Source: Roseateles depolymerans (GTDB taxonomy: Bacteria; Pseudomonadota; Gammaproteobacteria; Burkholderiales; Burkholderiaceae_C). From it: a stretch of DNA of 64,000 nucleotides. Positions within the stretch are counted from its first letter, which is position 1, and the number at the start of each line of letters is the position of its first letter. Below the pieces are notes generated by a model that did not search any database, was not told the origin of the DNA, and was given only the letters and a program-made list of their open reading frames with translations. The stretch is from positions 372,001 to 436,000 of the forward strand of contig NZ_QUMT01000003.1 in NCBI RefSeq assembly GCF_003387155.1, written 5' to 3'. Below, piece by piece: positions 61,030 through 64,000 of the stretch. A program made the translations under genes and the position numbers.

Positions 61030-62265
61030 ATGGTCATGAGCGGAGAAGAAATATGGATCACCGGCATCGGCGCCTGCAGTGCGCTCGGCCCGGATGCGGA
61101 CTCCCTCGCCGACGCGCTGGAATCGGGGGTCTCCGGCGTGCGGCTGCATGCGGGCGATCCGGAGCGGGGGCTGATGCCCTTCGCGGCGGCCTCGATCGAG
61201 ACGCCGCTGGGGCAGGAAATGCCGCCGGCACAGCGCAATCTCTACGACCGGCACAGCCTGATGGCGCTGCAGGCCGCGGCGCAGGCCTGGCAGCAGTCGG
61301 GCCTGCCGGCGCTGGCGCAGCAGCCGGACCGTGCAGCGGTGGCCTGGGGCACGGGTCTGGGGGGCTCCAACGCCTTGCAGCAGTCCTATACGGAAGTGCT
61401 GACGAAACCGGCGCCGCGGGTGCATCCCTACACGGTGGTGCGGGTGATGAGCAATTCGGCGGCCTCGCATCTGGCCATGCGCTATCAGTTGCGGGCGGCG
61501 ATGCTGAGTCTGTCCAACGCCTGCGCGTCCTCGGCCCAGGCGCTGGGCGAAGCACTGCTGCTGATGCGGCAGGGCCGGGCGGATGTGGTGCTGGCGGGCG
61601 GGTCGGAGGCGATGCTGAATCCGGGCTCGGTGATGGCCTGGCAGGCCATGGGCGTGATGGCGCCGCCGGATGCGGACGATCCGTCGCAGAGCTGCCGCCC
61701 GTTCGACGACCAGCGGCGCGGACTGGTGCTGGGCGAAGGAGCGGCGGCGCTGGTGCTCGAGACGGCGTCCCACGCCCGCGCACGCGGCGCGTCGGCGCTT
61801 GCCGTGCTGGCCGGTTATGGGCATAGCGTGGATGCGGTGCATCTGTCGCGGCCGGATGCGGACGGACAGGAACGGGCCCTGCGGGCGGCACTGGCCGATG
61901 CGGGTCTGGCACCGGATCAGATCGGTTATGTGAATGCCCATGGCACCGCCACCGAGGTGGGCGATGCGGTGGAGGCGGAAAGCCTGGCCCGTGTGTTTGG
62001 TGCGCGGGGCGTGCCAGTGAGCGCGACTAAAGCGCTGCACGGGCACCTGATCGGCGCCGGTGGAGCGCTGGAGCTGGTGGCCTGCGTCCAGGCCCTGCGC
62101 CGGGGTCGCTTGCCGGTGAGCGCCCATGTGCGCCACAGTCCGCTGCGGGAGATCGTCGATCTCATCGAGGGCAGCCCCCGCGACCTGGCACCGGGACGCG
62201 CGATCGTCTCCAACTCGTTCGCCTTCGGTGGGAGCAACGTGTCCCTGGTGGTGCGGGGCGCTTGA
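61030..62265 (+). CDS. Beta-ketoacyl-[acyl carrier protein] synthase (FabF-like)
   Basis: A condensing enzyme of 411 residues. Catalytic residues: Cys165 in LSNACASSAQALGEAL, His304 in VNAHGTATEVGDAVEAESLA and His339 in TKALHGHLIGAGGALELV. N-terminal WITGIGACSALGPDADSL and C-terminal SNSFAFGGSNVSLVV are standard thiolase-fold ends. It would extend an acyl chain on the neighbouring carrier protein. No ketoreductase, dehydratase or acyltransferase lies beside it, so it either uses those of primary metabolism or makes a single-step condensation. The start may be 61030 or 61036. Confidence 0.93.
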   Translation: MVMSGEEIWITGIGACSALGPDADSLADALESGVSGVRLHAGDPERGLMPFAAASIETPLGQEMPPAQRNLYDRHSLMALQAAAQAWQQSGLPALAQQPDRAAVAWGTGLGGSNALQQSYTEVLTKPAPRVHPYTVVRVMSNSAASHLAMRYQLRAAMLSLSNACASSAQALGEALLLMRQGRADVVLAGGSEAMLNPGSVMAWQAMGVMAPPDADDPSQSCRPFDDQRRGLVLGEGAAALVLETASHARARGASALAVLAGYGHSVDAVHLSRPDADGQERALRAALADAGLAPDQIGYVNAHGTATEVGDAVEAESLARVFGARGVPVSATKALHGHLIGAGGALELVACVQALRRGRLPVSAHVRHSPLREIVDLIEGSPRDLAPGRAIVSNSFAFGGSNVSLVVRGA

Positions 62266-62348
62266 GCGCTTGAGCGAAGGTCCGCCTGGACCGATCTCGA
62301 CCGTCCTGGCGCGGCGCTTTGCGCCCGTCCGACGGCTGGCTCAACGGA

Positions 62349-62969
62349 TCACTTCAACTCAAACCGCTCCAGCAGTGTCGCCAGCTCGGCGGCTGAGCGC
62401 AGGCCCAGCTTGGTGAAGGCGCGGGCACGGTGGACCTCCACCGTACGGATGGCAATACCCAGTTCGTCCGCCACCTGCTTGTTGAGCTTGCCGGCCGCCA
62501 CGCGCAGGGCCACCTCGCGCTCCCGATCGGTGAGGCTTGCCAGGCGGCCCGCCGCGTCGGCATGGGCCACCGCCTCCCGGTGGCGATGGGTGTCCAGGGC
62601 CAGCGCCCGTTGCACCTTGTTCACCAGCGCCTGATCGTTGAAGGGCTTCTCCACGAAGTCGATCGCGCCTTTCTGCATGGCGTCCACCGCCATCGGAATG
62701 TCGCCGTGGCCGCTCAGGAAAATCACCGGCAGCTTCACCCCGCGGCGCATCAGCTCATCCTGCACCTGCAGTCCGGACAGCGGCTCCATGCGCACATCCA
62801 GCACGATGCAGCCCATCGGGTCCGGCTCCTTCTCCAGCGCGTCCAGCAGCTCCGGCCCGCTGGCATGGGTGCTGACCTTGAGCCCATGGGAGCGCATCAG
62901 GAAGGCCAAGGCGTCCCGCACGGCGGCTTCGTCGTCCACCAGATGCACGGTCGAGGCAATGTCGGTCAT
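62349..62969 (-). CDS. FixJ/NarL-type response regulator
   Basis: A regulator of 206 residues. Receiver domain with VHLVDDEAAVRDAL, phospho-acceptor D58 in CIVLDVRMEPLSGLQ, Ser in IFLSGHGDIPMAV and Lys in DFVEKPFND, typical of the FixJ/TodT group. LuxR-type HTH at about 140-200: LTDREREVALRVAAGKLNKQ, then IRTVEVHRARAFTKLGLRS. Its start overlaps the kinase stop by 4 nt. Targets cannot be seen; the partner genes are probably to the right of the window. Confidence 0.94.
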   Translation of the reverse strand: MTDIASTVHLVDDEAAVRDALAFLMRSHGLKVSTHASGPELLDALEKEPDPMGCIVLDVRMEPLSGLQVQDELMRRGVKLPVIFLSGHGDIPMAVDAMQKGAIDFVEKPFNDQALVNKVQRALALDTHRHREAVAHADAAGRLASLTDREREVALRVAAGKLNKQVADELGIAIRTVEVHRARAFTKLGLRSAAELATLLERFELK

Positions 62970-64000
62970 GGGGTGTTCTCCTGTCTCGTGTCTTGAGGCA
63001 CCGACGCGCGCGGCCCCTGCTCCGCCAGCGGCAACGTGAAGCTCAGGCGTGCGCCGCCGAGCGCGCTGGTGCCCGCCTCCATGCCGCCATGGTGGGCCTC
63101 GATCACCGATCGGCAGATGGCCAGCCCCATGCCCATGCCGTCGGGCTTGGTGGAATAAAACGCGGTGGTGAGCTGCTCGATGCCGCGCCCTTGCAGGCCC
63201 GGTCCGTTGTCGTCGACATCCACCCGCACAAAGCGCTGGCCGACCAGCATCGCGCTGATGCGGATGTGGGGGCGCGGCGCCGGCTGCGGCCGTGCCTGCA
63301 ATTCATCGGCGGCATTGCGGATCAGGTTGATCAGCACCTGTTCGATCAACACCGCATCCGCATTCACCGGCGGCAGATCCGCAGGCAGCGCCTGCTCCAC
63401 CCGAAGGTTGCGCAGGTCGCGCTTGAGCAGCGCCAGCACCCGGGCGACGATGTCGGCCATGGTGCAGACCTCCGGCTGCGGCGCCCGCCGCGTCAGGAAG
63501 GCACGGATGCGCTGCACGATGCGGCCCGCCTCCGTGGCCTGCTCACCCAGCCGCCGCAAGGCTTCCATCACCATGTCGTCCGGCGGACCTGTGCGCTCCA
63601 GGATGCGCAGCGCGCCGGCGTTGTAGCCGGTGATGGCCGCCAGGGGCTGGTTCAGTTGATGGGCCAGCGCCGAGGCCACTTCGCCCAGGGTGCTCAGCCG
63701 GGCTTGATGGGCCAGTGCCTCGGTCTGGCGGCGTTCCCGCTCTTCCGCCAGCTTGCGGGCGCTGATGTCCACGATCGACCCCATCCAGCCGATCTGACGG
63801 CCAGCCGCGTCCACCAGCGGCGCTTCAAAGATCATGACCTCGACGATGCGCCCGTCACTGCGCAGCCAGCGCGCTTCATAGCCCTCGCGGGGCGCCCCGC
63901 CGGCCATGTTGCGGCGGTGCCGGCGCAGGCTGTCTTCCATGTCGTCGGGCAGCCAGTAGGGCATGGGCGGCAGGCTGCCGAGCAGGTCTTCAGCGCTGTA
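62966..64000 (-). CDS. PAS-domain sensor histidine kinase (FixL-like), 5' end outside window
   Basis: Partial: the frame is open to the right edge and the first visible residues (YSAEDLLGSLPPMPYWLPDD) are the middle of a PAS domain, so at least that domain's start and any sensor lie beyond base 64000. Visible: PAS/PAC (SDGRIVEVMIFEAPLVDAAG; IGWMGSIVDISARKLAEERE), H-box LGEVASALAHQLNQPLAAIT, and ATPase boxes (LINLIRNAADELQ; VDDNGPGLQGRG; GMGMGLAICRSVIEAHHG). It pairs with the FixJ-like regulator by a 4-nt overlap. HQLNQPL is the style of FixL/DctB/TodS-like HPK4 kinases. Confidence 0.92.
   Translation of the reverse strand, partial: YSAEDLLGSLPPMPYWLPDDMEDSLRRHRRNMAGGAPREGYEARWLRSDGRIVEVMIFEAPLVDAAGRQIGWMGSIVDISARKLAEERERRQTEALAHQARLSTLGEVASALAHQLNQPLAAITGYNAGALRILERTGPPDDMVMEALRRLGEQATEAGRIVQRIRAFLTRRAPQPEVCTMADIVARVLALLKRDLRNLRVEQALPADLPPVNADAVLIEQVLINLIRNAADELQARPQPAPRPHIRISAMLVGQRFVRVDVDDNGPGLQGRGIEQLTTAFYSTKPDGMGMGLAICRSVIEAHHGGMEAGTSALGGARLSFTLPLAEQGPRASVPQDTRQENTP

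Overview
The window is a gene-dense, high-G+C chromosomal segment with no rRNA, tRNA, insertion sequence, prophage or CRISPR array that I can see. Gene content points to a betaproteobacterium of the order Burkholderiales, probably the Roseateles/Mitsuaria/Rubrivivax side (inference): a neighbourhood of isovaleryl-CoA dehydrogenase, carbonic anhydrase, AceK and thiolase, PEP-CTERM surface proteins, a proteobacterial-type cyanophycin locus, several methyl-accepting chemotaxis proteins and many sensory and c-di-GMP proteins. It looks like core chromosome with a few accessory insertions, the clearest being a small toxin-antitoxin patch near 32.2-32.9 kb. Layout, 0-20.9 kb: an exported FAH-fold protein, a GIY-YIG-like small protein, a chemoreceptor, a cysteine hydrolase convergent with a VOC protein, an MFS transporter, an M13 metallopeptidase, a cyanophycinase, a three-subunit PaoABC-type molybdenum hydroxylase with 4-nt overlaps, a second chemoreceptor, a periplasmic glycerophosphodiesterase, an orphan branched-chain-amino-acid-type binding protein, and a receiver/diguanylate cyclase pair. 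21-24.9 kb: a three-gene surface operon (PEP-CTERM protein, small secreted protein, PA-domain metalloprotease) and an orphan spore-coat-U pilin, separated by a 538-bp regulatory region with a CRP-like dyad. 24.9-31.9 kb: acyl-CoA catabolism (acyl-CoA dehydrogenase, SDR, thiolase, AceK, carbonic anhydrase, isovaleryl-CoA dehydrogenase), linking acyl-CoA and leucine breakdown to control of the isocitrate/glyoxylate branch. 32.2-33.3 kb: a RelE-type toxin with a BrnA-type antitoxin and a small membrane protein. 33.4-43.4 kb: the cyanophycin locus. A DUF1854 protein and an ABC exporter with an N-terminal PH-like region and zinc ribbon are divergent from two cyanophycin synthetase genes (a truncated P-loop-less CphA' followed by intact CphA) and a FUSC-type membrane protein. 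With the cyanophycinase at 8.8 kb the window holds both synthesis and breakdown of the polymer. 43.4-49 kb: two Hsp20 proteins, a PAS/GGDEF diguanylate cyclase, an LtrA-like membrane protein and an unknown lipoprotein. 49-57.4 kb: an RND tripartite pump operon preceded by a hydrolase-fold protein that has lost its catalytic Ser and His, divergent from a LysR regulator; this resembles the mexT-mexS-mexEF-oprN arrangement with an unusual protein in the mexS position. 57.4-64 kb: a TctDE/QseBC-type two-component system, a hydrolase/acyl-carrier-protein/ketosynthase trio, and a FixLJ-like two-component system whose kinase runs off the right edge. The best candidates for under-described biology are the ABC-exporter/DUF1854/CphA' set, the catalytically dead hydrolase-fold protein beside the LysR-RND pump, and the PEP-CTERM/metalloprotease operon.
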